Source: Loxodes magnus
Lineage: Eukaryota > Ciliophora > Karyorelictea > Loxodida > Loxodidae
NCBI GenBank assembly: GCA_946699065.1
Contig: CAMPDV010001740.1
Coordinates: 28,154-92,153, forward strand
Direction of reading: 5' to 3'
Length of the DNA: 64,000 nucleotides
In this document: one piece after another, positions 1-14,440 of the stretch
How positions within the stretch are numbered: the first letter of the stretch is position 1
Layout: the number at the start of each line of letters is the position of its first letter
The notes under the pieces: model-generated
What the model was told of the DNA's origin: nothing
What the model saw: the letters and a program-made list of their open reading frames with translations, nothing else
The model's database searches: none
Translations under genes and position numbers: made by a program

Positions 1-2275
1 TTCTGTATATGCTGTGGCTATATCCAGTGATTCAGAGTTCATCGTATCGGGAAGTTATGATAAGACGGTGAGACTATGGGACGTCAAGACAGGTACCTGT
101 AAGACCATGAGTGGTCACACAGATTCTGTATCATCTGTGGCTATATCCAGTGATTCAGAGTTCATCGTATCGGGAAGTTATGATAAGACGGTGAGACTAT
201 GGGACGTCAAGACAGGTACCTGTAAGACCATGAGTGGTCACACTAGTTATGTATATGCTGTGGCTATATCCAGTGATTCAGAGTTCATCGTATCGTGAAG
301 TCATGATTAGACGGTGAGACTATGGGACGTCAAGACAGGTACCTGTAAGACCATGAGTGGTCACACACATTATGTATATGCTGTGGCTATATCCAGTGAT
401 TCAGAGTTCATCGTATCGTGAAATCATGATTAGACGGTGAGACTATGGGACGTCAAGACAGGTACCTGTAAGACCATGAGTGGTCACACTAGTTATGTAT
501 ATGCTGTGGCTATATCCAGTGATTAAGAGTTCATCGTATCGTGAAGTCATGATTAGACGGTGAGACTATGGGACGTCAAGACAGGTACCTGTAAGACCAT
601 GAGTGGTCACACACATTATGTATATGCTGTGGCTATATCCAGTGATTCAGAGTTCATCGTATCGGGAAGTTATGATTAGACGGTGAGACTATGGGACGTC
701 AAGACAGGTACCTGTAAGACCATGAGTGGTCACACACATTATGTATATGCTGTGGCTATATCCAGTGATTAAGAGTTCATCGTATCGGGAAGTTATGATA
801 AGACGGTGAGACTATGGGACGTCAAGACAGGTACCTGTAAGACCATGAGTGGTCACACTTTTTCTGTATATGCTGTGGCTATATCCAGTGATTCAGAGTT
901 CATCGTATCGTGAAGTCATGATTAGACGGTGAGACTATGGGACGTCAAGACAGGTACCTGTAAGACCATGAGTGGTCACACACATTATGTATATGCTGTG
1001 GCTATATCCAGTGATTCAGAGTTCATCGTATCGTGAAATCATGATTAGACGGTGAGACTATGGGACGTCAAGACAGGTACCTGTAAGACCATGAGTGGTC
1101 ACACAGATTCTGTATCATCTGTGGCTATATCCAGTGATTCAGAGTTCATCGTATCGGGAAGTTATGATAAGACGGTGAGACTATGGGACGTCAAGACAGG
1201 TACCTGTAAGACCATGAGTGGTCACACTAGTTATGTATATGCTGTGGCTATATCCAGTGATTAAGAGTTCATCGTATCGTGAAGTCATGATTAGACGGTG
1301 AGACTATGGGACGTCAAGACAGGTACCTGTAAGACCATGAGTGGTCACACACATTATGTATATGCTGTGGCTATATCCAGTGATTCAGAGTTCATCGTAT
1401 CGGGAAGTTATGATAAGACGGTGAGACTATGGGACGTCAAGACAGGTACCTGTAAGACCATGAGTGGTCACACTAGTTATGTATCATCTGTGGCTATATC
1501 CAGTGATTAAGAGTTCATCGTATCGGGAAGTTATGATAAGACGGTGAGACTATGGGACGTCAAGACAGGTACCTGTAAGACCATGAGTGGTCACACTTTT
1601 TCTGTATATGCTGTGGCTATATCCAGTGATTCAGAGTTCATCGTATCGGGAAGTTATGATAAGACGGTGAGACTATGGGACGTCAAGACAGGTACCTGTA
1701 AGACCATGAGTGGTCACACAGATTCTGTATCATCTGTGGCTATATCCAGTGATTCAGAGTTCATCGTATCGGGAAGTTATGATAAGACGGTGAGACTATG
1801 GGACGTCAAGACAGGTACCTGTAAGACCATGAGTGGTCACACTAGTTATGTATATGCTGTGGCTATATCCAGTGATTCAGAGTTCATCGTATCGTGAAGT
1901 CATGATTAGACGGTGAGACTATGGGACGTCAAGACAGGTACCTGTAAGACCATGAGTGGTCACACACATTATGTATATGCTGTGGCTATATCCAGTGATT
2001 CAGAGTTCATCGTATCGTGAAATCATGATTAGACGGTGAGACTATGGGACGTCAAGACAGGTACCTGTAAGACCATGAGTGGTCACACTAGTTATGTATA
2101 TGCTGTGGCTATATCCAGTGATTAAGAGTTCATCGTATCGTGAAGTCATGATTAGACGGTGAGACTATGGGACGTCAAGACAGGTACCTGTAAGACCATG
2201 AGTGGTCACACACATTATGTATATGCTGTGGCTATATCCAGTGATTCAGAGTTCATCGTATCGGGAAGTTATGAT
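1..2275 (+). repeat. 13-unit duplication (offset 1,599 bp)
   Basis: Positions 1-676 and 1,600-2,275 carry the same series of unit alleles: FSVYA or its end, DSVSS, SYVYA with TGA/TAG, HYVYA with the TGA-AAT-CAT haplotype, SYVYA with TAA, then HYVYA. They first differ at 677 versus 2,276 (TAG versus AAG). The offset of 1,599 bp is exactly 13 units. The order of stop alleles is copied along with the sense alleles, so the duplication came after the stops arose. Confidence 0.8.
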
Positions 2276-2770
2276 AAGACGGTGAGACTATGGGACGTCA
2301 AGACAGGTACCTGTAAGACCATGAGTGGTCACACTAGTTATGTATCATCTGTGGCTATATCCAGTGATTCAGAGTTCATCGTATCGGGAAGTTATGATAA
2401 GACGGTGAGACTATGGGACGTCAAGACAGGTACCTGTAAGACCATGAGTGGTCACACTAGTTATGTATCATCTGTGGCTATATCCAGTGATTCAGAGTTC
2501 ATCGTATCGGGAAGTTATGATAAGACGGTGAGACTATGGGACGTCAAGACAGGTACCTGTAAGACCATGAGTGGTCACACTAGTTATGTATCATCTGTGG
2601 CTATATCCAGTGATTCAGAGTTCATCGTATCGGGAAGTTATGATAAGACGGTGAGACTATGGGACGTCAAGACAGGTACCTGTAAGACCATGAGTGGTCA
2701 CACTAGTTATGTATCATCTGTGGCTATATCCAGTGATTCAGAGTTCATCGTATCGGGAAGTTATGATTAG
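2156..2770 (+). pseudogene. Open WD40 stretch (204 codons)
   Basis: Open between the TAG at 2,153 and the TAG at 2,768, five repeats. Variable segments are HYVYA followed by four consecutive SYVSS units, so the last four blades are identical in the translated variable positions. It begins inside the second copy of the 13-unit (1,599-bp) duplication. Confidence 0.5.
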
Positions 2771-3089
2771 ACGGTGAGACTATGGGACGTCAAGACAGGT
2801 ACCTGTAAGACCATGAGTGGTCACACTAGTGTTGTATATGCTGTGGCTATATCCAGTGATTAAGAGTTCATCGTATCGGGAAGTTATGATAAGACGGTGA
2901 GACTATGGGACGTCAAGACAGGTACCTGTAAGACCATGAGTGGTCACACTAGTTATGTATCATCTGTGGCTATTTCCAGTGATTCAGAGTTCATCGTATC
3001 GGGAAGTTATGATTAGACGGTGAGACTATGGGACGTCAAGACAGGTACCTGTAAGACCATGAGTGGTCACACTTTTTCTGTATATGCTG

Positions 3090-4913
3090 TGGCTATATCC
3101 AGTGATTCAGAGTTCATCGTATCGGGAAGTTATGATTAGACGGTGAGACTATGGGACGTCAAGACAGGTACCTGTAAGACCATGAGTGGTCACACTAGTT
3201 ATGTATATGCTGTGGCTATATCCAGTGATTAAGAGTTCATCGTATCGGGAAGTTATGATTAGACGGTGAGACTATGGGACGTCAAGACAGGTACCTGTAA
3301 GACCATGAGTGGTCACACTAGTGTTGTATCATCTGTGGCTATATCCAGTGATTAAGAGTTCATCGTATCGGGAAGTTATGATAAGACGGTGAGACTATGG
3401 GACGTCAAGACAGGTACCTGTAAGACCATGAGTGGTCACACACATTATGTATCATCTGTGGCTATATCCAGTGATTCAGAGTTCATCGTATCGGGAAGTT
3501 ATGATAAGACGGTGAGACTATGGGACGTCAAGACAGGTACCTGTAAGACCATGAGTGGTCACACTAGTTATGTATATGCTGTGGCTATATCCAGTGATTC
3601 AGAGTTCATCGTATCGGGAAGTTATGATAAGACGGTGAGACTATGGGACGTCAAGACAGGTACCTGTAAGACCATGAGTGGTCACACTAGTTATGTATCA
3701 TCTGTGGCTATATCCAGTGATTCAGAGTTCATCGTATCGGGAAGTTATGATAAGACGGTGAGACTATGGGACGTCAAGACAGGTACCTGTAAGACCATGA
3801 GTGGTCACACTAGTTATGTATCATCTGTGGCTATATCCAGTGATTCAGAGTTCATCGTATCGGGAAGTTATGATAAGACGGTGAGACTATGGGACGTCAA
3901 GACAGGTACCTGTAAGACCATGAGTGGTCACACTAGTTATGTATCATCTGTGGCTATATCCAGTGATTCAGAGTTCATCGTATCGGGAAGTTATGATAAG
4001 ACGGTGAGACTATGGGACGTCAAGACAGGTACCTGTAAGACCATGAGTGGTCACACAGATTCTGTATCATCTGTGGCTATATCCAGTGATTCAGAGTTCA
4101 TCGTATCGGGAAGTTATGATTAGACGGTGAGACTATGGGACGTCAAGACAGGTACCTGTAAGACCATGAGTGGTCACACTAGTTATGTATATGCTGTGGC
4201 TATATCCAGTGATTAAGAGTTCATCGTATCGGGAAGTTATGATTAGACGGTGAGACTATGGGACGTCAAGACAGGTACCTGTAAGACCATGAGTGGTCAC
4301 ACTAGTGTTGTATCATCTGTGGCTATATCCAGTGATTAAGAGTTCATCGTATCGGGAAGTTATGATAAGACGGTGAGACTATGGGACGTCAAGACAGGTA
4401 CCTGTAAGACCATGAGTGGTCACACACATTATGTATCATCTGTGGCTATATCCAGTGATTCAGAGTTCATCGTATCGGGAAGTTATGATAAGACGGTGAG
4501 ACTATGGGACGTCAAGACAGGTACCTGTAAGACCATGAGTGGTCACACTAGTTATGTATATGCTGTGGCTATATCCAGTGATTCAGAGTTCATCGTATCG
4601 GGAAGTTATGATAAGACGGTGAGACTATGGGACGTCAAGACAGGTACCTGTAAGACCATGAGTGGTCACACTAGTTATGTATCATCTGTGGCTATATCCA
4701 GTGATTCAGAGTTCATCGTATCGGGAAGTTATGATAAGACGGTGAGACTATGGGACGTCAAGACAGGTACCTGTAAGACCATGAGTGGTCACACTAGTTA
4801 TGTATCATCTGTGGCTATATCCAGTGATTCAGAGTTCATCGTATCGGGAAGTTATGATAAGACGGTGAGACTATGGGACGTCAAGACAGGTACCTGTAAG
4901 ACCATGAGTGGTC
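3090..4913 (+). repeat. 8-unit duplication (offset 984 bp)
   Basis: The segment from about 3,090 to 3,930 recurs from about 4,074 to 4,914. The shared series is SYVYA ending in TAA, a unit with TAG then SVVSS ending in TAA, HYVSS, SYVYA, SYVSS, SYVSS. The flanking units differ: FSVYA against DSVSS on the left, SYVSS against HYVYA on the right. Boundaries are approximate to about one unit. Confidence 0.75.
3356..4123 (+). pseudogene. Longest open WD40 stretch (255 codons)
   Basis: The frame is open from just after the TAA at 3,353 to the TAG at 4,121, about 6.2 WD40 repeats. The variable segments in order are HYVSS, SYVYA, SYVSS, SYVSS, SYVSS, DSVSS. All GH and WD landmarks are intact. It has no ATG start in a sensible place; the first possible initiator is a GTG at 3,389, part of the repeat itself. 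At six repeats it falls just short of a seven-bladed propeller. The block from about 3,090 to 3,930 is repeated 984 bp (8 units) downstream. I read it as the longest surviving open fragment, not as an independent gene. Confidence 0.5.
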
Positions 4914-4984
4914 ACACACATTATGTATATGCTGTGGCTATATCCAGTGATTCAGAGTTCATCGTATCGGGAAGTTATGATTAG
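4340..4984 (+). pseudogene. Open WD40 stretch (214 codons)
   Basis: Open between the TAA at 4,337 and the TAG at 4,982, a little over five repeats: HYVSS, SYVYA, SYVSS, SYVSS, HYVYA. The first four repeats are the 8-unit-offset copy of the stretch beginning at 3,356. The fifth differs (HYVYA instead of SYVSS) and marks the right edge of that duplication. Confidence 0.5.
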
Positions 4985-5599
4985 ACGGTGAGACTATGGG
5001 ACGTCAAGACAGGTACCTGTAAGACCATGAGTGGTCACACTAGTTATGTATCATCTGTGGCTATATCCAGTGATTCAGAGTTCATCGTATCGGGAAGTCA
5101 TGATTAGACGGTGAGACTATGGGACGTCAAGACAGGTACCTGTAAGACCATGAGTGGTCACACACATTATGTATCATCTGTGGCTATATCCAGTGATTCA
5201 GAGTTCATCGTATCGGGAAGTCATGATTAGACGGTGAGACTATGGGACGTCAAGACAGGTACCTGTAAGACCATGAGTGGTCACACACATTATGTATATG
5301 CTGTGGCTATATCCAGTGATTCAGAGTTCATCGTATCGTGAAGTCATGATTAGACGGTGAGACTATGGGACGTCAAGACAGGTACCTGTAAGACCATGAG
5401 TGGTCACACTAGTTATGTATCATCTGTGGCTATATCCAGTGATTCAGAGTTCATCGTATCGGGAAGTTATGATAAGACGGTGAGACTATGGGACGTCAAG
5501 ACAGGTACCTGTAAGACCATGAGTGGTCACACACATTATGTATATGCTGTGGCTATATCCAGTGATTCAGAGTTCATCGTATCGTGAAATCATGATTAG

Positions 5600-6325
5600 A
5601 CGGTGAGACTATGGGACGTCAAGACAGGTACCTGTAAGACCATGAGTGGTCACACACATTATGTATCATCTGTGGCTATATCCAGTGATTCAGAGTTCAT
5701 CGTATCGGGAAGTTATGATAAGACGGTGAGACTATGGGACGTCAAGACAGGTACCCGTAAGACCATGAGTGGTCACACACATTATGTATCATCTGTGGCT
5801 ATATCCAGTGATTCAGAGTTCATCGTATCGGGAAGTTATGATAAGACGGTGAGACTATGGGACGTCAAGACAGGTACCTGTAAGACCATGAGTGGTCACA
5901 CTAGTTATGTATCATCTGTGGCTATATCCAGTGATTCAGAGTTCATCGTATCGGGAAGTTATGATAAGACGGTGAGACTATGGGACGTCAAGACAGGTAC
6001 CTGTAAGACCATGAGTGGTCACACACATTATGTATCATCTGTGGCTATATCCAGTGATTCAGAGTTCATCGTATCGGGAAGTTATTATAAGACGGTGAGA
6101 CTATGGGACGTCAAGACAGGTACCTGTAAGACCATGAGTGGTCACACAGATTCTGTATCATCTGTGGCTATATCCAGTGATTCAGAGTTCATCGTATCGG
6201 GAAGTTATGATAAGACGGTGAGACTATGGGACGTCAAGACAGGTACCTGTAAGACCATGAGTGGTCACACACATTATGTATATGCTGTGGCTATATCCAG
6301 TGATTCAGAGTTCATCGTATCGTGA
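5600..6325 (+). pseudogene. Open WD40 stretch (241 codons)
   Basis: Open between the TAG at 5,597 and the TGA at 6,323, almost six repeats. Variable segments are HYVSS, HYVSS, SYVSS, HYVSS, DSVSS, HYVYA. Two private changes stand out: Cys to Arg in one TGTCK motif (CGT near 5,756) and Asp to Tyr in one SYD turn (TATTAT at about 6,083-6,088), which would remove the conserved structural Asp of that blade. It ends in the linked stop haplotype TGA-AAT-CAT-GAT-TAG. Confidence 0.5.
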
Positions 6326-6529
6326 AATCATGATTAGACGGTGAGACTATGGGACGTCAAGACAGGTACCTGTAAGACCATGAGTGGTCACACTAGTTGA
6401 GTATCATCTGTGGCTATATCCAGTGATTCAGAGTTCATCGTATCGGGAAGTTATGATTAGACGGTGAGACTATGGGACGTCAAGACAGGTACCTGTAAGA
6501 CCATGAGTGGTCACACTAGTTATGTATGA

Positions 6530-7075
6530 TCTGTGGCTATATCCAGTGATTCAGAGTTCATCGTATCGGGAAGTTATGATAAGACGGTGAGACTATGGGA
6601 CGTCAAGACAGGTACCTGTAAGACCATGAGTGGTCACACTAGTTATGTATCATCTGTGGCTATATCCAGTGATTCAGAGTTCATCGTATCGGGAAGTTAT
6701 GATAAGACGGTGAGACTATGGGACGTCAAGACAGGTACCTGTAAGACCATGAGTGGTCACACTAGTTATGTATCATCTGTGGCTATATCCAGTGATTCAG
6801 AGTTCATCGTATCGGGAAGTTATGATAAGACGGTGAGACTATGGGACGTCAAGACAGGTACCTGTAAGACCATGAGTGGTCACACTAGTTATGTATCATC
6901 TGTGGCTATATCCAGTGATTCAGAGTTCATCGTATCGGGAAGTTATGATAAGACGGTGAGACTATGGGACGTCAAGACAGGTACCTGTAAGACCATGAGT
7001 GGTCACACAGATTCTGTATCATCTGTGGCTATATCCAGTGATTCAGAGTTCATCGTATCGGGAAGTTATGATTAG
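6530..7075 (+). pseudogene. Open WD40 stretch (181 codons)
   Basis: Open between a TGA at 6,527 and the TAG at 7,073. The upstream TGA replaces the first Ser of VSSVAIS (TCA to TGA), a stop site not used elsewhere in the units I compared. Repeats run SYVSS, SYVSS, SYVSS, DSVSS after a partial first unit. Confidence 0.5.
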
Positions 7076-10000
7076 ACGGTGAGACTATGGGACGTCAAGA
7101 CAGGTACCTGTAAGACCATGAGTGGTCACACTAGTTATGTATATGCTGTGGCTATATCCAGTGATTCAGAGTTCATCGTATCGGGAAGTTATGATTAGAC
7201 GGTGAGACTATGGGACGTCAAGACAGGTACCTGTAAGACCATGAGTGGTCACACTAGTTATGTATATTCTGTGGCTATATCCAGTGATTCAGAGTTCATC
7301 GTATCGGGAAGTTATGATAAGACGGTGAGACTATGGGACGTCAAGACAGGTACCTGTAAGACCATGAGTGGTCACACAGATTCTGTATATGCTGTGGCTA
7401 TATCCAGTGATTCAGAGTTCATCGTATCGGGAAGTTATGATTAGACGGTGAGACTATGGGACGTCAAGACAGGTACCTGTAAGACCATGAGTGGTCACAC
7501 TAGTTATGTATATGCTGTGGCTATATCCAGTGATTAAGAGTTCATCGTATCGGGAAGTTATGATAAGACGGTGAGACTATGGGACGTCAAGACAGGTACC
7601 TGTAAGACCATGAGTGGTCACACTAGTGTTGTATCATCTGTGGCTATATCCAGTGATTAAGAGTTCATCGTATCGGGAAGTTATGATAAGACGGTGAGAC
7701 TATGGGACGTCAAGACAGGTACCTGTAAGACCATGAGTGGTCACACTAGTTATGTATCATCTGTGGCTATATCCAGTGATTCAGAGTTCATCGTATCGGG
7801 AAGTTATGATAAGACGGTGAGACTATGGGACGTCAAGACAGGTACCTGTAAGACCATGAGTGGTCACACACATTATGTATCATCTGTGGCTATATCCAGT
7901 GATTAAGAGTTCATCGTATCGGGAAGTTATGATTAGACGGTGAGACTATGGGACGTCAAGACAGGTACCTGTAAGACCATGAGTGGTCACACTAGTTATG
8001 TATCATCTGTGGCTATATCCAGTGATTCAGAGTTCATCGTATCGGGAAGTTATGATTAGACGGTGAGACTATGGGACGTCAAGACAGGTAGCTGTAAGAC
8101 CATGAGTGGTCACACTAGTTATGTATCATCTGTGGCTATATCCAGTGATTCAGAGTTCATCGTATCGGGAAGTTATGATAAGACGGTGAGACTATGGGAC
8201 GTCAAGACAGGTACCTGTAAGACCATGAGTGGTCACACTAGTTATGTATCATCTGTGGCTATTTCCAGTGATTAAGAGTTCATCGTATCGGGAAGTTATG
8301 ATAAGACGGTGAGACTATGGGACGTCAAGACAGGTACCTGTAAGACCATGAGTGGTCACACTAGTTATGTATCATCTGTGGCTATATCCAGTGATTCAGA
8401 GTTCATCGTATCGGGAAGTTATGATTAGACGGTGAGACTATGGGACGTCAAGACAGGTAGCTGTAAGACCATGAGTGGTCACACTAGTTATGTATCATCT
8501 GTGGCTATATCCAGTGATTCAGAGTTCATCGTATCGGGAAGTTATGATTAGACGGTGAGACTATGGGACGTCAAGACAGGTACCTGTAAGACCATGAGTG
8601 GTCACACACATTATGTATCATCTGTGGCTATATCCAGTGATTAAGAGTTCATCGTATCGGGAAGTTATGATAAGACGGTGAGACTATGGGACGTCAAGAC
8701 AGGTACCTGTAAGACCATGAGTGGTCACACTAGTTATGTATCATCTGTGGCTATATCCAGTGATTCAGAGTTCATCGTATCGGGAAGTTATGATAAGACG
8801 GTGAGACTATGGGACGTCAAGACAGGTACCTGTAAGACCATGAGTGGTCACACTAGTTATGTATCATCTGTGGCTATTTCCAGTGATTAAGAGTTCATCG
8901 TATCGGGAAGTTATGATAAGACGGTGAGACTATGGGACGTCAAGACAGGTACCTGTAAGACCATGAGTGGTCACACACATTATGTATCATCTGTGGCTAT
9001 ATCCAGTGATTAAGAGTTCATCGTATCGGGAAGTTATGATAAGACGGTGAGACTATGGGACGTCAAGACAGGTACCTGTAAGACCATGAGTGGTCACACT
9101 AGTTATGTATCATCTGTGGCTATATCCAGTGATTCAGAGTTCATCGTATCGGGAAGTTATGATTAGACGGTGAGACTATGGGACGTCAAGACAGGTAGCT
9201 GTAAGACCATGAGTGGTCACACTAGTTATGTATCATCTGTGGCTATATCCAGTGATTCAGAGTTCATCGTATCGGGAAGTTATGATTAGACGGTGAGACT
9301 ATGGGACGTCAAGACAGGTACCTGTAAGACCATGAGTGGTCACACTAGTTATGTATCATCTGTGGCTATATCCAGTGATTCAGAGTTCATCGTATCGGGA
9401 AGTTATGATAAGACGGTGAGACTATGGGACGTCAAGACAGGTACCTGTAAGACCATGAGTGGTCACACTAGTTATGTATCATCTGTGGCTATTTCCAGTG
9501 ATTAAGAGTTCATCGTATCGGGAAGTTATGATAAGACGGTGAGACTATGGGACGTCAAGACAGGTACCCGTAAGACCATGAGTGGTCACACTAGTTATGT
9601 ATCATCTGTGGCTATATCCAGTGATTCAGAGTTCATCGTATCGGGAAGTTATGATAAGACGGTGAGACTATGGGACGTCAAGACAGGTACCTGTAAGACC
9701 ATGAGTGGTCACACTAGTTATGTATCATCTGTGGCTATTTCCAGTGATTAAGAGTTCATCGTATCGGGAAGTTATGATAAGACGGTGAGACTATGGGACG
9801 TCAAGACAGGTACCTGTAAGACCATGAGTGGTCACACACATTATGTATCATCTGTGGCTATATCCAGTGATTCAGAGTTCATCGTATCGGGAAGTTATGA
9901 TAAGACGGTGAGACTATGGGACGTCAAGACAGGTACCTGTAAGACCATGAGTGGTCACACACATTATGTATCATCTGTGGCTATATCCAGTGATTCAGAG

Positions 10001-10630
10001 TTCATCGTATCGGGAAGTTATTATAAGACGGTGAGACTATGGGACGTCAAGACAGGTACCTGTAAGACCATGAGTGGTCACACACATTATGTATCATCTG
10101 TGGCTATATCCAGTGATTCAGAGTTCATCGTATCGGGAAGTTATGATTAGACGGTGAGACTATGGGACGTCAAGACAGGTACCTGTAAGACCATGAGTGG
10201 TCACACTAGTTATGTATCATCTGTGGCTATATCCAGTGATTCAGAGTTCATCGTATCGGGAAGTTATGATAAGACGGTGAGACTATGGGACGTCAAGACA
10301 GGTACCTGTAAGACCATGAGTGGTCACACTAGTTATGTATATGCTGTGGCTATATCCAGTGATTCAGAGTTCATCGTATCGGGAAGTTATGATTAGACGG
10401 TGAGACTATGGGACGTCAAGACAGGTACCTGTAAGACCATGAGTGGTCACACACATTATGTATCATCTGTGGCTATATCCAGTGATTCAGAGTTCATCGT
10501 ATCGGGAAGTTATGATAAGACGGTGAGACTATGGGACGTCAAGACAGGTACCTGTAAGACCATGAGTGGTCACACACATTATGTATATGCTGTGGCTATA
10601 TCCAGTGATTCAGAGTTCATCGTATCGTGA

Positions 10631-13600
10631 AGTCATGATTAGACGGTGAGACTATGGGACGTCAAGACAGGTACCTGTAAGACCATGAGTGGTCACACTA
10701 GTGTTGTATCATCTGTGGCTATATCCAGTGATTAAGAGTTCATCGTATCGGGAAGTTATGATAAGACGGTGAGACTATGGGACGTCAAGACAGGTACCTG
10801 TAAGACCATGAGTGGTCACACTAGTTATGTATCATCTGTGGCTATATCCAGTGATTAAGAGTTCATCGTATCGGGAAGTCATGATTAGACGGTGAGACTA
10901 TGGGACGTCAAGACAGGTACCTGTAAGACCATGAGTGGTCACACACATTATGTATATGCTGTGGCTATATCCAGTGATTCAGAGTTCATCGTATCGGGAA
11001 GTTATGATTAGACGGTGAGACTATGGGACGTCAAGACAGGTACCTGTAAGACCATGAGTGGTCACACTAGTTATGTATATGCTGTGGCTATATCCAGTGA
11101 TTAAGAGTTCATCGTATCGGGAAGTTATGATAAGACGGTGAGACTATGGGACGTCAAGACAGGTACCTGTAAGACCATGAGTGGTCACACTAGTGTTGTA
11201 TCATCTGTGGCTACATCCAGTGATTAAGAGTTCATCGTATCGGGAAGTTATGATAAGACGGTGAGACTATGGGACGTCAAGACAGGTACCTGTAAGACCA
11301 TGAGTGGTCACACTTTTTCTGTATATGCTGTGGCTATATCCAGTGATTCAGAGTTCATCGTATCGGGAAGTTATGATTAGACGGTGAGACTATGGGACGT
11401 CAAGACAGGTACCTGTAAGACCATGAGTGGTCACACTAGTTATGTATATGCTGTGGCAATATCCAGTGATTCAGAGTTCATCGTATCGGGAAGTTATGAT
11501 TAGACGGTGAGACTATGGGACGTCAAGACAGGTACCCGTAAGACCATGAGTGGTCACACTAGTTATGTATCATCTGTGGCTATATCCAGTGATTCAGAGT
11601 TCATCGTATCGGGAAGTTATGATAAGACGGTGAGACTATGGGACGTCAAGACAGGTACCTGTAAGACCATGAGTGGTCACACACATTATGTATATGCTGT
11701 GGCTATATCCAGTGATTCAGAGTTCTTCGTATCGGGAAGTTATGATTAGACGGTGAGACTATGGGACGTCAAGACAGGTACCTGTAAGACCATGAGTGGT
11801 CACACTAGTTATGTATATTCTGTGGCTATATCCAGTGATTCAGAGTTCATCGTATCGGGAAGTTATGATAAGACGGTGAGACTATGGGACGTCAAGACAG
11901 GTACCTGTAAGACCATGAGTGGTCACACTAGTTATGTATCATCTGTGGCTATATCCAGTGATTCAGAGTTCATCGTATCGGGAAGTTATGATAAGACGGT
12001 GAGACTATGGGACGTCAAGACAGGTACCCGTAAGACCATGAGTGGTCACACACATTATGTATCATCTGTGGCTATATCCAGTGATTCAGAGTTCATCGTA
12101 TCGGGAAGTTATGATAAGACGGTGAGACTATGGGACGTCAAGACAGGTACCTGTAAGACCATGAGTGGTCACACTAGTTATGTATATGCTGTGGCTATAT
12201 CCAGTGATTAAGAGTTCATCGTATCGGGAAGTTATGATAAGACGGTGAGACTATGGGACGTCAAGACAGGTACCTGTAAGACCATGAGTGGTCACACACA
12301 TTATGTATATGCTGTGGCTATATCCAGTGATTCAGAGTTCATCGTATCGGGAAGTTATGATTAGACGGTGAGACTATGGGACGTCAAGACAGGTACCTGT
12401 AAGACCATGAGTGGTCACACACATTATGTATATGCTGTGGCTATATCCAGTGATTCAGAGTTCATCGAATCGTGAAGTCATGATAAGACGGTGAGACTAT
12501 GGGACGTCAAGACAGGTACCTGTAAGACCATGAGTGGTCACACTAGTTATGTATCATCTGTGGCTATATCCAGTGATTAAGAGTTCATCGTATCGGGAAG
12601 TTATGATAAGACGGTGAGACTATGGGACGTCAAGACAGGTAACTGTAAGACCATGAGTGGTCACACTAGTTATGTATATTCTGTGGCTATATCCAGTGAT
12701 TCAGAGTTCATCGTATCGGGAAGTTATGATTAGACGGTGAGACTATGGGACGTCAAGACAGGTACCTGTAAGACCATGAGTGGTCACACTAGTTATGTAT
12801 ATGCTGTGGCTATATCCAGTGATTAAGAGTTCATCGTATCGGGAAGTTATGATAAGACGGTGAGACTATGGGACGTCAAGACAGGTACCTGTAAGACCAT
12901 GAGTGGTCACACTAGTGTTGTATCATCTGTGGCTATATCCAGTTATTAAGAGTTCATCGTATCGGGAAGTTATGATAAGACGGTGAGACTATGGGACGTC
13001 AAGACAGGTACCTGTAAGACCATGAGTGGTCACACTAGTTATGTATATGCTGTGGCTATATCCAGTGATTCAGAGTTCATCGTATCGTGAAATCATGATT
13101 AGACGGTGAGACTATGGGACGTCAAGACAGGTACCTGTAAGACCATGAGTGGTCACACTAGTTGAGTATCATCTGTGGCTATATCCAGTGATTCAGAGTT
13201 CATCGTATCGGGAAGTTATGATAAGACGGTGAGACTATGGGACGTCAAGACAGGTACCCGTAAGACCATGAGTGGTCACACTAGTTATGTATCATCTGTG
13301 GCTATATCCAGTGATTCAGAGTTCATCGTATCGTGAAGTCATGATTAGACGGTGAGACTATGGGACGTCAAGACAGGTACCTGTAAGACCATGAGTGGTC
13401 ACACTAGTGTTGTATCATCTGTGGCTATATCCAGTGATTAAGAGTTCATCGTATCGGGAAGTTATGATAAGACGGTGAGACTATGGGACGTCAAGACAGG
13501 TACCTGTAAGACCATGAGTGGTCACACTAGTTATGTATCATCTGTGGCTATATCCAGTGATTAAGAGTTCATCGTATCGGGAAGTCATGATTAGACGGTG

Positions 13601-14440
13601 AGACTATGGGACGTCAAGACAGGTACCTGTAAGACCATGAGTGGTCACACACATTATGTATATGCTGTGGCTATATCCAGTGATTCAGAGTTCATCGTAT
13701 CGTGAAGTCATGATTAGACGGTGAGACTATGGGACGTCAAGACAGGTACCTGTAAGACCATGAGTGGTCACACACATTATGTATATGCTGTGGCTATATC
13801 CAGTGATTCAGAGTTCATCGTATCGGGAAGTTATGATTAGACGGTGAGACTATGGGACGTCAAGACAGGTACCTGTAAGACCATGAGTGGTCACACACAT
13901 TATGTATATGCTGTGGCTATATCCAGTGATTAAGAGTTCATCGTATCGGGAAGTTATGATAAGACGGTGAGACTATGGGACGTCAAGACAGGTACCTGTA
14001 AGACCATGAGTGGTCACACTTTTTCTGTATATGCTGTGGCTATATCCAGTGATTCAGAGTTCATCGTATCGGGAAGTTATGATTAGACGGTGAGACTATG
14101 GGACGTCAAGACAGGTACCTGTAAGACCATGAGTGGTCACACTAGTTATGTATATGCTGTGGCAATATCCAGTGATTCAGAGTTCATCGTATCGGGAAGT
14201 TATGATTAGACGGTGAGACTATGGGACGTCAAGACAGGTACCCGTAAGACCATGAGTGGTCACACTAGTTATGTATCATCTGTGGCTATATCCAGTGATT
14301 CAGAGTTCATCGTATCGGGAAGTTATGATAAGACGGTGAGACTATGGGACGTCAAGACAGGTACCTGTAAGACCATGAGTGGTCACACACATTATGTATA
14401 TGCTGTGGCTATATCCAGTGATTCAGAGTTCATCGTATCG
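10631..14440 (+). repeat. 22-unit offset copies (2,706 bp)
   Basis: Two stretches share an offset of 2,706 bp, exactly 22 units. About 10,631-10,990 matches 13,337-13,696 (SVVSS-TAA, SYVSS-TAA, then a TCATGATTAG unit). About 11,290-11,730 matches 13,996-14,436, including a rare synonymous GCA in the VAIS motif (11,455 and 14,161) and the following Arg-for-Cys unit. The intervening units differ, so the copies have been rearranged since or were made in separate events. Confidence 0.7.
11750..12211 (+). pseudogene. Open WD40 stretch (153 codons)
   Basis: Open between the TAG at 11,747 and the TAA at 12,209. Repeats are SYVYS, SYVSS, HYVSS (preceded by a Cys to Arg change, CGT near 12,029) and SYVYA. 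The YS variant in the fourth and fifth variable codons is one of the rarer alleles; it recurs near 7,265, 12,677, 15,383, 16,121 and in the higher-order copies at 20,919, 26,577 and 30,390. Confidence 0.5.
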